From contig CM043966.1 in NCBI GenBank assembly GCA_014529385.2, forward strand, positions 36,498,739-36,558,738: a DNA stretch of 60,000 bases, written 5' to 3'. The notes under the pieces are model-generated. The model did no database searches. It saw only the letters and a list, made by a program, of their open reading frames with translations, and was not told the origin of the DNA. How positions within the stretch are numbered: position 1 is the first letter of the stretch; each line of letters starts with the position of its first letter. Positions 34,881-47,280 of this stretch are shown here, in pieces. The translations under genes and the position numbers were made by a program. The stretch is from Adiantum capillus-veneris. Lineage: Eukaryota; Streptophyta; Polypodiopsida; Polypodiales; Pteridaceae.

Positions 34881-35052
34881 ATGTGGGATATTTATAAAAT
34901 ATATAGATTAAACTAACACATAAACAATTCTATACCAAGTTACTAAATGAAATAATTTGAACCGGCTTGAGAACCTTCTTGCCCAAACTTGAGCCGGACT
35001 TTTTTCATTTTGAACCTATCTTTCCTCTCTCCCCCTCATCTCCCACTCTCAG

Positions 35053-35053
<1 letters not shown>

Positions 35054-35110
<57 letters not shown>
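35054..35110. repeat. (CT)n microsatellite
   Basis: About 28 CT units after TCAGGTT. The preceding GAACCGGCTTGAGAACCTTC at 34957 resembles ACCCGGCTTTGGAACCTTTT at 34650, which also precedes a CT tract. Confidence 0.95.
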
Positions 35111-35113
<3 letters not shown>

Positions 35114-35319
35114 GTCGGTACTCTCACACCCCGATCCTATCTCTATTTCACAAGTATGTTTTTCTCTCTCTGTCTAATCCTTCTTCTCTCTCCTTCCCTT
35201 GGTACTTATTTAACATACCACAATGCCACCTTAGAGAGCATACATATGAGTGAAATCCATGCTTCTATAAACTCGAAAAAGCATCACCTTTAGCAAAAAA
35301 CACGAATTGATTAACTCGC

Positions 35320-37055
35320 AAATAAAATTAACCGAGCAGTGGGTCATGGCCTTAGTTTTTTCCTCCATAAAGTTCATGGTGTATCTCATTGTCTGCAAGT
35401 TTTTTGTGCTAAAAGCCAACAATTTATTGCCAAAGGCAGTGATGCACTTGAATCTAGGGAAGCAGGTCATGAAGTGGGTGATAGAGCTAAAGGAATTTGA
35501 GTTTGAATTCATAATTGACCATACAAGTCGATCTCACCTGGCGGATATTTTGGTCAGCAAGATCGTTGATTTGCCAATCTATCCCACGGCGGTGCCGGGT
35601 GAAACCAAAGAGGAACCTGATTTAGTGGGAGCTTTTACCATGTGGTTTGATTGAGCATACATGATGATAATATAGAAGGCAGGTGGAGGTGTGGTGATAC
35701 TGGATCCACACGATAGGGTGATCTATTCAGAAGCCTAATATTTGGAGGATGTTCATACCAATAATGAGGTGGATTATCTTACCCTCCATTTAGGTTTGAA
35801 GCAATGTGTCGAGTTTGCTATCTCAAGGTTGGTGATGAAAGGTGATGTGTTGTTAGTCAAGCAGTTCTTGGGCCAATGGCAGGTGGAACGGGATTCATTA
35901 AAGCATTGGTTCTATGCCATCAAGAAGCTGCTGAAATTTTTTGAAGAGGTTCAGCTCAAGCATGTTAGAAGAGAGAAAAACCAAGAAGCATATCAGCTTG
36001 CAAGTAGCAAGGTACTTGTGCATGTTACAAGTATATATGTGCCACGAGCCACTTCTGCTGGTCGTGTGAGACCTTAAAAGAGATTGAATTTGAGCATCGG
36101 TTAGTGCTTCAAAAGATTGTTGAAGCTACAAAAGTGGATGATAGTATAGAAGTCTTGCAAATTTACACTGATAAGAGAGGATCTTATCACCTATGGATGA
36201 GTAGAGGTGTTGTGAAGGGTACCTTACAAGGAAGAAATTGATATGGTGTTGTAGCAATGTCATGAGGAGAGTGGGCATCAGGGTAAAGACCAGGTTTTGT
36301 TTCAAATCTGGAGAGCAGGTTTTTGGTGGCCATCTATAGTATGTGATGTGCACTATTGGTGCAAAACCTGCCACGAATGTCAGACTATGGGTGAGAGGAG
36401 GCTGATAGCCAAATCACAAGGAGCTATCATTGCCTAGAATGCTTTTGAGAAGTGGGGCTTGGACGCCATTGGTCCACTCCCAAAGTTGGCAAGCGGACAA
36501 AATTACATTATATTGGCGATTGACTATCTTATCAGGTGGGTCAAAGCCAAAGCTGTGAAGGAGGTAAATGCTCATGTGGTAGCTCAATTTGTTTTTGATA
36601 GTATTTGCTGTCGTTTTTGAGTGCCATGGGTGCTCGTGTCAGATAGAGGACAGGGATTTAGGAATAAACTTATGAAGGATTTAGTGGAGAATCAAGGTAT
36701 TCAACATCAATTTTCTTCACCTTATCATCCTCAATGCAATGGTTTGGTAGAAAATGCAAATGGAAAAATTGTAAAGATGCTGACAAAGTATGTTTACAAG
36801 CAGGATGCGGAGTGGAAAGTGAATCTTGAAAAAATTTTGTGGGCATACAGGACGTCCTACAAGGTGGCAACCAATTTTCCCCCATTTGAATTGGTCTACG
36901 ATAAGGAGGCGGTGTTGCCGATGCATATCCAATTGGGTGCTTTGAAGGGATGTGGCAAGCCAATGCCACATGTTGGAATTAGGGTTGCAAGAAAACACAC
37001 ACAACTTGGAGAAGATGAAGGAATCTTAAGGCACACAACAGAGAGTATTACTTAG
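35320..37055 (+). pseudogene. Tat-like Ty3/gypsy pol fragment: RNase H, second RNase H, integrase
   Basis: The fragment begins inside RNase H (VMKWVIELKEFEFEFIIDHT, SRSHLADILVSKIVD). A second RNase H-like domain follows (GGGVVILDPHDRVIYSE, TNNEVDYLTLHLGLK, VKQFLGQWQVERD, LKHVRREKNQEAYQLASS). That extra, archaeal-type RNase H before the integrase is the hallmark of the plant Tat lineage. The integrase has a zinc-finger region (CHEESGHQG and CKTCHECQ) and core residues in GLDAIGPLPK, VSDRGQGF and NGLVENANGK. 36080-36610 needs frame changes and carries several stops. Reverse transcriptase and LTRs are absent, so this is a truncated dead copy. Confidence 0.85.
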
Positions 37056-37269
37056 TGTGCAATGGAAAGATAGATAGCCCTAGAGTAATGGGCATATACG
37101 CAATGCATGGGGGAAGAAACGCCCTAAAGAGGGGAAAATGCCCTGGTGGTTCTAAGTGTGTTCACACACATCACTACCACATGTATATGGTAACAAATCC
37201 CCCCTGGAGTGATGCGGTGAATGCGAGTTGGCACATGAGTGAAGGGAAGTGGCATGCCCTGAGGACATG

Positions 37270-37390
37270 ATCAGTTTACAAAGGGGGGTAAGCCCAAAGC
37301 TTTGTGGAAAGCTTCAAACTTCTCATGAGACAATGCCTTTGTGAAAAGGTTTGCAAGGTTGTCCTGGGTTGGTTTGTTCTCCTGTGCTAC
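37270..37390 (-). pseudogene. Copia RNase H C-terminal fragment
   Basis: Read on the minus strand, 37387-37277 encodes TQDNLANLFTKALSHEKFEA and then FHKALGL before a stop. This is the classic end of Ty1/copia RNase H (DxLADxFTKALxxxxFxxxxxxLG). It is wedged between two plus-strand gypsy fragments, which shows nested or recombined insertions. Confidence 0.75.
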
Positions 37391-39115
37391 TAGTGCAAAA
37401 GAAGGATGGCACATATTGTATGTGTGTCGACTATTGAGCACTAAATAGGATCACTATCACAAATAGGTTTCCTGTTCCATGGGTAGAAGACCTGTTTGAT
37501 AAGCTACAAGAGTCCACCTACTTCAGTAGGATTGGCCTAAAAAGTGGCTATCATCAAATAAGGATAGTTGATCAAGACATTGTAAAGACTGCGTTTTGCA
37601 CTACGTTTGGTCTTCACGATACATTTTCATACCTTTTGGCTTGACCAATGCACCAACCACATTCAACCGCTTGATGGAGAAGCTATTCAGGCCTCACCAA
37701 ACCTTTACTGGAGTGTTCTTTGATGATATCATCATCTACTCTAATTCATTAGACAAACACAAGCAACACCTCATAAACGTTATGTTAATCAAAAGAAAAG
37801 TGAATTTTTCTTGCAAGAGATTCAGTATTTAGGTCACATGGATCCATCAAAGTTAGAGGTAATAAGATGGCCTAAACCAAGGAATCTTCATGAATTAAGA
37901 AGCTTTATAGGTATGTGTGCATACTATAGACGCTTCATAGAAAAGTTCTCACTAATAGCAGGACCATTACATGACCTAACAAATAAAAACATTAGGTACA
38001 CATGGTCTGCCAAGGAGAACAATGCTTTCGAAACTCTTAAAGAAAAGCTTATCTCTCAACCTGTGCTTACACTACTGGATCTCTCAAAGCCATTTGAGGT
38101 CCAATGTGATGCTTGTGGTGATTGCCTTGGAGCTGTTTTGCTTCAAGAAGGGCATACTATAGGCTATGAAAGTCGGAGGCTCTACCCTCTTGAGCAAGCT
38201 CTAGGCATATATGAAAAGGAACTCCTCGCAATTCTACATGCCTTAGAATCACGGAAGCACTATTTATTGGGGACTCCTTTCATTTTGCAAACGGATCACC
38301 AAAGACTTAAGTACTTCATGACGCAAACCAAGCTCTCCGACAAACAAATGAGATGGGAAAATTTCCTTTCGCAATTTCATTTCCATATTGCTCACATTGC
38401 TAGCAAGCATAATCAAGTAGCAGATGCACTCTCAAGATGTCCGAGAGTGAATGCGGTTTCCATAGCAACTCACAATGATCTATCTTCTATGATAGATGAG
38501 TATGCTATTGATCCCAATTTTAGAGATGTGATTTCAGCCCTTCCGCTAGGGAAGAAAGAGGAACCATTTACTTTACAAGATGGTTATCTTCTCTACGGAA
38601 ATAGACTATGCGTTACTAGCTCACTACGTGAGAAAGTAATGTATGAATCTCATGCTCCTCCTTATGTAGGGCATAGAGGGATTCAGTCCACCCTAAAAGG
38701 GATTGAAACATATTTCTATTGGACTACCATGAAAGCAAACATACAAGAGTATGTTTCTAAATGTGTGGTATGGCAAAAGAAGAAGTTTGATAGAGGGAAG
38801 CAACTTGGATTGCTTCAACCTTTGCCAATCCCTAATTCATCATGGGAGAGCATATCCATGAATTTTATCTTTGGATTGCCTAAGTCTATCCATGGGATAC
38901 GGGAATATGGATGATAGTAGAAAGGTTGAGTAAACAAGCTAATTTTATACCTATCAAAAATACTATCAAAGCCCATCAAATGGCAAACCTCTTCATTTCA
39001 CAAATCTTCAAGTACCATGGCTTGCCAATGTCCATAGTGTTGGATAGATATCCTAGAATGACCAATAATTTCTGGAAGGGTCTCTTTGAGAATGAACTTA
39101 ACAAGTGTCCCTTTT
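37375..39115 (+). pseudogene. Second Ty3/gypsy pol fragment: RT, RNase H, integrase N-part
   Basis: The reverse transcriptase starts mid-domain (LLVQKKDGTYCMCVDY, then a TGA at 37435-37437 where relatives have R, then ALNRITITNRFPVP). It shows LKSGYHQIRI, PFGLTNAPTTFNRLM and the catalytic FFDDIIIYS, across one frameshift near 37620. A 367-codon frame (37811-38914) carries the RT thumb (YLGHMD, RSFIGMCAYYRRFIEKFS), RNase H (VQCDACGDCLGAVLLQEG; YEKELLAILHALE; LQTDHQRLKYF; VADALSRCPR) and integrase zinc finger (SHAPPYVGHRGIQST, CVVWQKKK with the second Cys of C-x2-C lost). The integrase core (38911-39115) stops before the third acidic residue. No LTR or gag was seen. Confidence 0.85.
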
Positions 39116-39760
39116 GCTTTCTTTGTACCATGCATGCCTTGTGTGAGTGTGTGGGTGTTCTCTCTCATCCCCCCTCATGTAGGGCTCGCCCCCTCCTTGT
39201 AGGGATTGAATATTTGACTTTTTGACACCTCAAGCCCCTCATGCATAGGCCCAGTTCCCACCACAAGCTTGGCTCTTAAGCACTTTAAGCTTGGGTTGGG
39301 TTCTCACCTCAAGTGCAACCCTAGCATCTCAAGCACATCAAGCATCTCAATCATTAAGCATATCAATCATTAAGCACCTCAAGCATCTCAAGCACCTCAA
39401 TCATCAAGCACCTCAAGCACCTTAGTCATCAAGCATGGCAAGCAGGACAAGCACCTCAAGCTGGGTCGGGTTCCCGTGCCTCAAGATCAGCCCTAGCTTA
39501 CCTAAGGTCAAAGGACTTTTACACACATTATTGGAGGTCTTCAATAAGCTAACCCTAAGGTCTTATGCTCCATTTGTTAGCCTTGCTCTTTGATAGACCA
39601 TCTCTCATTTGGGCCCCTTTACCATTGGCCCCGTGTTGAGATAGATCTATAAGCACATGTCTATATCTTAACACTTGTTCCCGTTTATTCTCCCACATTA
39701 AGTGATCAATTTAAAATGAGAAAATCATTTGGGTTGGTTAGATATTAGATATTAGATTTT
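39116..39760 (+). other. Junction region with degenerate AAGCACCTC/AAGCATCTC repeats
   Basis: 39230-39450 consists of about 15 irregular units of AAGCAYCTCAATCATCAAGC type. The remainder has no recognised coding content. It may include the 5' LTR of the Copia gag that follows, but no matching 3' copy was identified. Confidence 0.5.
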
Positions 39761-39924
39761 ATGACAAGCCTCAATTGCTCCCACCGAGCCGCAGCAAATT
39801 CAAAGCCATCGATCTCCAAATTTCAACAAGAATTACAAGTGGGGTTTTCCAAGCAGCCAAAGAAACAAATTCTTCTTTGTAAAGAGTGGCTTCACCCTGG
39901 TGAAGAGGAGATTTACAAAGAAAT

Positions 39925-39927
<3 letters not shown>

Positions 39928-39974
<47 letters not shown>
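39928..39974. repeat. (CT)n microsatellite
   Basis: About 23 CT units. Confidence 0.95.
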
Positions 39975-39978
<4 letters not shown>

Positions 39979-40116
39979 CTACAATTAAACCTAAAATCAT
40001 TGCAACCAAGCACAACAACTTGCCAATAAAAATTTTCAAGGGTTATTTCTGCTCTTGTAAAGAGGTAGAAATTGGCTAGGAGAGTCTCCTAAGCTAAGAC
40101 CCCTCTGTTAGCACAA

Positions 40117-40990
40117 ATGGGGAACAAGGGAATAGAAAAATTCAACAAGGAGGGATTTCACACCTGGCAAACGAAGTTAAGAGGATACCTTATGAAAAAA
40201 TGCTTGTGGTCTGTCATCAACACTGCCTAAAAAACCGAACCCAATGGAGTGTCCACTAGGGCAATTACACTCATAGCAAGTTCACAAAATTTGGCCAAAG
40301 ACGAACAAGCCTTAGGAATCATCATCACCTCCTTGCATGACAATTATATGCATTTTATAGATGAATGTAAGCATGCACATGATGCATGGCATGTCCTAGA
40401 AAGTAATTTTGGAGCCAGGGCCAAAAGAAGTAAAGTTAGACTCAAAAGACAGCTTTACAAAATCGTTATGATTGAAGGGGAGGACATTGCTAGCCTAGTG
40501 AATAGGCTTAAGAGCATTGTCACACAGCTCACTTACGTCCAAGTTGAAGTACCAAAAGACAACAAAGTGGCCATACTATTAAGTGCACTTCCACCTTCTT
40601 ATGACCAGTTAGTCACAATTATTGATGAAGAAAAAGAACCAGGTCCACCTTTCCAAGATGTCATCAAATCAATCCAAGCAGAAGAAAGAAAGCAAAAAGG
40701 TTCATTAACCTCATTATGAGGGGGTTTTATCACAACATCCTCAAGGGGGAGATTTTCACAATCGACATCAACAAATGGAAGAAAGTGTTAGGAATGTGGA
40801 AGAATGGGACACATAGTGAAATACTTCTACACAAACAAACCTTGCAAACAAATGTGGTAAGAAGGGATGCCCTCCTACTTGAAGCTTCTCAAATGGAGGC
40901 AGTAGCAGTGGAGAAAGTTGCAGCAGTAGAAGCAGCAGTAGAAGCCACGAAGGGAAGAGACCTAACAAAGGATCCACTCACATGGTAGAA
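40117..40990 (+). pseudogene. Ty1/copia gag remnant
   Basis: An ATG at 40117 (MGNKGIEKFNKEGFHTWQTK) starts a Copia-type gag. After a TAA at 40228-40230 the same frame continues with the UBN2-like body: TSLHDNYMHFIDECKHAHDAW, then LKRQLYKIVMIEGEDIASLV, then VAILLSALPPSYDQLVTIID. In a shifted frame near 40777 a zinc knuckle reads C, stop, ECGRMGHIVKYF, with the last Cys changed. Gag would form the element particle; here stops and the shift inactivate it. No protease, integrase or RT follows, so the element is truncated after gag. Confidence 0.8.
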
Positions 40991-41211
40991 GACAAAGAAG
41001 ATGAAGGCGAGAACAACTTGGTCTTTTATGAAGACCCATTTTGAAGATGCAGTCTCTCTACTTGTAGGACAGGACTTTTTCTTGTGCGAATTTTATCATC
41101 TTGTGTGGGTTTTGTTAGCCTGTGTGGATTTTACCATCCTGTGTGGATACCAACTTATCATCATTTTTGGATATTGCATCTTCAGTACTTTGTCATAGTC
41201 CAAACCTCGAG

Positions 41212-41475
41212 GGGATGATTGTAAAGTGTGAGCTTTGTCCTAAAGTGTGAGTCAAGGAGAGAGGAGTGGAATTATCCCACATGCTGAGGAGCAAGGCTAT
41301 AGAGCTACATAAATCTCATTTCATGAATAAATAAACACAACTCTATTTTGCACTACATGCTTGTCTATGGTGAGCTTGTGCTAAGCTAAGTCAATACTCA
41401 AGATTGTGTATATGAGTCCAAGCTAATTCTATCTTGGAACCTAATTCACTTGAGTGATAATCTTGCTTACACACA
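41212..41475 (+). repeat. Possible Copia LTR
   Basis: After CCTCGAGGGGATGAT, a plausible purine tract, sequence starting TGTAAAGTGTGAG runs to CTTGCTTACACA. A start TG, an end CA, and polyadenylation-like AATAAATAAACA (41326) fit an LTR. No second copy is visible in the window, so this rests on position and layout only. Confidence 0.3.
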
Positions 41476-41529
41476 CACTCACACATTGACACTATGTTTA
41501 TTTTTCACCCACCCTAGCTGTCATGATCC

Positions 41530-44500
41530 CATTCCTAACAGATGGGATCCTCTTTGGGTAGAGGTCAATGAAGAGTTTGAGATGGAGTTGCAAAATAGTC
41601 TAAGGTTGTCAAGTTTTGTGGGCCATATGTTCTACGTGTAGGAGAGTAACAATAGAATAGTGGCATGGACTTAATCCATACTATAAAAAAAATCTACATT
41701 GAAAGATAAACACTACAGAGTTATTTGTACAATTATTGATCCCACCAAAGTCCCTGAGATTGATTTTCCAAACAGCCTTCAGAGAATGAACTTGTAAGTT
41801 CTCTTTAAAACTTTTGGGATCAATGGGAATTGTTTTTTATAACAAAGTCAATTCAAAGTTCTAAACTATTGAAGTCCCTTTCTCTTGTTACTACACATCT
41901 TTGGGATGAGATTATGAATTTGTCTCATATTTGTGTTGTTGATCCTGACGTTTACCTGAAAGCTCTACCCAAGAAGGAACAAAAGTTGATTGCAGATGTC
42001 ATAAAATACTATTATAAGGGGCAGGAACCATGGTATCCACTAAACAAAAATATCTTGCACGGCTTTTCTGTGATGTAAGTAGAATTCTTTCTATCTCTTT
42101 TGTGTTAAATGCCATGCAATGATTGTATATTATTTATTTCTTGTGATAGGTGCAACTAACCAAGGAATACAACATAAGACTGGATCAGCTTTCCCGTGAG
42201 AGTTTGTCTGCTGAGTATTTAAAGAAAGAGCAAGATAAAATATATCAAAAGCTCACTACAAAGTACATTGATAAGACTTGGAAGGTATTCTTTCTTGTTT
42301 GCAACTTTTGTTGTGTGAATGATATGGATTAAATGGAATATTTATAAGAAGGTTGTTTTTTGGTGTTGTAAGCTTCTTGACATTTTAGAACTACGCTTGG
42401 GTTCAAATTGGCTAGCAAAAAATTTGTCTTTGAAATGGAACCCTTGAAACTAGGCAACATTGGAGAAGATTAACTTAATTGATGTTTTGGATGCTCCAAT
42501 ACAAAAAAAAAAAAGCTGATGTGGTTGTCTCTTCTAGAGGCAGCAGATAATGTGAGTCTTCTAATACTACAAAATTTTGATGCTTTGAAGCAAGTATTAA
42601 ATGGTTTCATTCTTTTTTTGGGTGGATGCAAGCTAGCTTCGTTGGAAGGATCTCTTGGCTACGGTCTTTGAGCATCGCAATTGGTGACGGATATGTTGGG
42701 CACATGTGGAGAAGTAGTATTGTCACTTGATTGTACTGTGATGTTATAATTTGAGGAGATAAAACTTGAGGCTAGGCCTTATCTCTCTCCTTTGGAGGTG
42801 TCTTTGGAAATGAGAACAAAAGATGATCATAAACAAGCCCTCAAAAAGATACACTTTGCATATGGTTGCACACAGATTGGCATACAAGTATTTTTGTTAT
42901 CATATTGCAATGTAATTTATTTTATTTATATATGTGCACAAATAATGTATGCATTTCATTTTTGGCATCTCAAAAGATTCTTCTTTTGATTCCACTACTT
43001 GCTAGAAAGTGGACACAATTGAAATTGCCCAATTCATGCATGTACTTGGAGAAATTGCATCATCTTTCTTCATGGGAGATTGAAGCTTGTCCTTGGTGGA
43101 TTGACATGGAGAAAGGCCATGTGCTAGCTCGTGAGAGAGACCTTAGAGATGCCATGCTTAGAAATGGATCTTTTGATGCCATTGGAGCTTGTTTTGTGCC
43201 AGCTTCATTGGTGATGAGGGTACACGGCTTCCACCATGTCCAGCAATACAACCAAAACATTCATCTTCAGGTAGAGAAGAAAATTCTTATTCACATATTT
43301 TGTCTTGAAATATATAAACTTTGTATTTTTAGAGTATTTTTGTTGGAAAGGATTGTCTCGAAAAGGGAAGGAAGCTATAGCAGACACTACTACAGATGGT
43401 TTGATGAAGGAAGCTATGCCCTCCTCACATCGTTGTACTATCACTCATACTATTATATTTTATAGTCGACTACATGGATTTTTGATCTAATTTTGAACAA
43501 TTTCTTTCTCAAATATTGGTGGTTCTTCTCGATTGTGTCGTGTCTTTTCCTTTGATTATCCAGATGATGTCATGATGCATAGTCAAACTAGTCATGATTT
43601 TGATCGATGTATAGTTGTCATCGAAGATTACATTGCCATTTTTGGAGATTTTCATTGGGATTTAGGTATCCATCTTGGGCTTTGATGCATGAGCATATGC
43701 TCAATGCCCACCAAAGTGATCTTGTTTATAGGAAAAGTGGCAAGTCATTTGCGTGGGCTACAGATTCTATTTTTCCTAGACCTTCCTTATGGAGGTTTGA
43801 TTAGTGGGTATGGTGTCAATCCTATGTGGGATAGGATCCCAGAGGATCATGTTCGTGCAGGAACATCTCGCATGGAACACCTTATCAAACTTGGGATGGT
43901 TGTTAATCATGAATTCTTTCACAAGTTTGTAGTCTTTCACCATTTTAAAGTACGTAATTGGAGTTCACATTAAAAAGTCATTTATCACTCATGTGGTAAT
44001 TTTCATTTTAGGTGATTCACTTTGATGGGTGGAGAGGTTCAGCTTTGGCTTCATGGAGACAAGAGGAGCCAGAGTTGAGGTGATCGTTATTTTTAATTTA
44101 TACTTTTATTGTGTGTTTCTTTTCCAAAAGATAACCTTTCTTTTATTGTATGTGTGTAGTTTGAGACCTTGATTTTGTACGACAAGGTCCAACACTACCC
44201 ATTTACGTAGCTGAGAGCATGCCTTATTTTTTAGCACTTGGCATGAGGCCTACAGATCTATCATGCAGCACTATATCCGAGATACCTTGATATCCATTTT
44301 TGCAGTTGGCGTGCCTTGGCGTGGAGCATTGCAGTGAAGCGCTACATTTTTGGGCGCTTTTGTAGAGATATTGTGCAGGAGTAAAGGCATTTTCTTAGAG
44401 TTTGAGTGTTGGATGGCACCTGTGTTGGTGGCATGTGCAGCTTCAAGGCAAGTGTGTGGTTCTTTGGACACTGATGATAGCATTATTATAGGTTTTTTGT

Positions 44501-44609
44501 AGCCTATGCTACATAGCAAAAAGCAGAGTAGAAAGGAGGCTTTGGTTCCTATAGATTTGGAGGATGGCAGTGATAGGCCTATGGGTGGGAACCCTTATGA
44601 TGACTAGTG
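41530..44609 (+). pseudogene. Diverged, disrupted paralogue of the ParB-methyltransferase gene
   Basis: Blocks follow the same order as the gene at 28.1-32.4 kb. 41550-41640: RWDPLWVEVNEEFEMEL matches EWGPIWREISDDFGNSL, and FYVxESNNRIVAWT matches FIVWDGNHRLKTWM. 41700-41793: HYRVICTIIDPTKV aligns with HCSVKCQFVYVDRS and ends at a donor in the same phase. 42150-42282 is a helical exon. 42993-43272: SWEIEACPWWIDMEKG matches AWEIEYCPWWLDYTRG. 43760-43951 has FLDLPYGG, a good methyltransferase motif IV candidate, then NPMWDRIPEDHVRAG and LGMVVNHEFF. 44013-44078 and 44159-44420 match the C-terminal exons, including ETLIL. An acidic tail ends at 44609 (LEDGSDRPMGGNPYDD, TAG). The N-terminal exons are missing and stops and frame changes are frequent. 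Confidence 0.65.
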
Positions 44610-44714
44610 AGGCTCCCATCCCATAGCTTCTGGACTTGTTTTGGACTTTTTTTAGACTTTTGGACACTCTATGCATGTTTTGATTTTCCTATTTCATTGT
44701 GTTTTAAATTATCT

Positions 44715-45420
44715 CTAAGTATACCTTGGATTTAATATTGTATAGATTGTTGTGAAGGATCTCATTATAGTAATTGGCTAGTTTATGATTTTTTATTTTT
44801 ATTTTTGAAGTATATTGCTTATGTACGTTGAAGTAGAGGCAAGACAAATGGCATCAGATAGTCGCTTTGATTGCAGCTTCTCTAGCAACCTCATTCACAA
44901 TATATTTGTTGATTATGATGAGTGAAACTCTTCATAGGAGGAGCTTTTCTTCATAGAAGTATCAATTTGCAAATTTTTCTATATACTCTTCTTGATAAAT
45001 TTGCAATGTGAAATTAGCGATTGCTTCAAGGTTAAAATATTAATGATCTCACCTTTGGATATATTTTCCATTTTAGTTTTGTATCAATGTGTTGTGTTAG
45101 AAAGTTAGAACCGAGGATTGCATTTGAAAGAGGCTCCCTTTCCTTTCAAACTCGCTCGATTTTTAAAATCTAAGTAAGTCTTGGGTTTACTATTACATAG
45201 ATGGTTGTGAAGTATCTCACATATAGAAGTTTCACTTTTTGCAAATTTTGCAATGTAAAATTCTTGTGTGCCTCAAGGTTAAATTTTTAATGGTCTAATC
45301 TTTGGATACATTATATATATCAGTTTTGTATCAATGTGTTGTGTTAAAAAGTTAGAACCAAGAATTGCATTTGAAAGAGGTTCTCTATGCTTTCAAACTC
45401 GCTCAATTTTTTCAATCGCT
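44715..45420 (+). repeat. Direct duplication, period about 247 bp
   Basis: 44930-45175 and 45176-45420 share AGTTTTGTATCAATGTGTTG, TTAGAACC-A-GATTGCATTTG and CTTTCAAACTCGCTC. An older relative of the intervening GGTTGTGAAG-ATCTCA phrase lies at 44748. The block follows the paralogue 3' end. Confidence 0.8.
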
Positions 45421-45449
45421 CAAAATATTTCGCTGGCCTTCTCACGATA

Positions 45450-45685
<236 letters not shown>

Positions 45686-45690
45686 CATAT

Positions 45691-45848
45691 AGAATAATGC
45701 TAGATGGTGAAGGTTTAGGCAAGTTATGATGGTGGGTTCCTTGCTCCGGCATTCCTCTACTCCTCTTTAGAATAATGCTGGATGGTGAAGGTTTAGGCAA
45801 GTTATGATGGTGGGTGCCTTGCTCCCGCATTCCTCTACTCCTCTTTAG
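45691..45848 (+). repeat. 78-bp tandem duplication
   Basis: Two adjacent copies of AGAATAATGCTRGATGGTGA through CATTCCTCTACTCCTCTTT differ at only three or so bases. The repeat begins right after the GA tract. Confidence 0.9.
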
Positions 45849-46119
45849 ATGCTTTGTCGATCAGATTGTTTCATTTTTTGTATGTATGCCATTGTTGGTA
45901 TTGAGAATAAATCTTTATGTTTGTATGCCATTTCTAGTATTGAAGTCTATATTGTATGCAACAAAGGCCTCACCACAAAGGGTGCGTATCTTGGTGAACA
46001 GTTAAATTAATTGAGAATGTGTGGTACAATTTCTTATGAAGTTCATTCTCAGGATGACTTTGTAAAACGTAGTGAACATAATGCAAGAGGCTCAGGGGTG
46101 CAGGAGGTTATTGTACCCA

Positions 46120-46960
46120 ACTTGGTGGTAATGAGCTCAGCAAATCTAGTGATTGATGGCTGCTAGTTGCCAAAGTTTGCAAGAGTTACACTTTTAGTCC
46201 TGCACACACTTCTCAAAAGGGAAGTTGCGCTTGCCAAGGTCTCCATGAATTCATGTGTAATGTGCACACATATTAATGAGCTCAATAGATCTAGCCAAGA
46301 AGAGGATGGGGTCTAGGAGGTATTTACCATGAGATTATGAAGGTGATTAGAATTTTGACAAATAGATTCATGCCATGTGTGCAAGAATGGTGGGTGTGTA
46401 AAAGTGGTCAAAGGATACACTTTTCCTCCCAAAAAAGGAGGGAACAACTTTATGATTTTTGACCTTCCATAACTTCTACATACTATCTCCATTTTGAGCT
46501 GAGATTATAGATCCGTAATCTTCACGTCGAGCTCTTTCCATAGATATGTTACACGATATGGTTTTGCCTACTAGATTTTGAATTTTATTTTGCGGGAGGG
46601 AAATTTGAATTCAATAAACTAGCCGTTTTGCTTGTTTGAATTTAAAAACTATCCTTTGATTTCTTTCTTAATACTAGCGGGTTGACTCCCTTAAACTGCC
46701 AAATAAAGAGGCCCTCCTAGACCCCATTCTCTTCGTAATGGCAGTTGATGTCTGCGAGTCCAACGTTTGCAAGCGTTACATAGTCATGCACACACTTCTA
46801 ATACATTAATGAGCACAATAGGTCTAGCGACTGATGGTTGCTAGTTGCCAAAGTTTGCAAGAGTTACACTTTTAGTCCTGTACACACTTCTCAAAAGGGA
46901 AGTTTCTAGCTGCCAAGGTCTAGATGAATTCACGTGTAATCTATGTGCACACACTTCTTA
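46120..46960 (+). repeat. Direct repeat pair about 690 bp apart
   Basis: 46124-46270 and 46805-46960 share GCTAGTTGCCAAAGTTTGCA, AGAGTTACACTTTTAGTCCT and CACACTTCTCAAAAGGGAAG. The sequence between has no recognised gene. Confidence 0.8.
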
Positions 46961-47028
46961 GGAGAGAAGGCAATGGGCATTTGTTTATATGGTAGTTGTG
47001 ATTGCTATTAATTATTCTCATTCACATT

Positions 47029-47064
<36 letters not shown>

Positions 47065-47280
47065 CAAACAAAAATGAAGAGAACTCTCTTTTGTTTCTCT
47101 AATGTGGGGATACTGCCCCATTTCTTGCAGCATATTGAGTTGAGAAAGGGGCACACCAAGAATGACTTCAATGATGATCGCTCAAATCATAAAAAACCTG
47201 CAAGGAGAAATAAAAAGTTGCATGACAATGTGGAGGCAATTGACAAAGCTATCAAAGAGAGTGAAAAATGCAATTTCTAA
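47029..47280 (+). other. (GA)n tract and a doubtful 69-codon basic ORF
   Basis: A (GA)n run at 47029-47062 precedes an ATG at 47074 that opens 68 codons, MKRTLFCFSNVG onward, with a Lys/Arg/Asn-rich end (RSNHKKPARRNKKLHDNVEA). No domain was recognised; probably chance. Confidence 0.3.
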
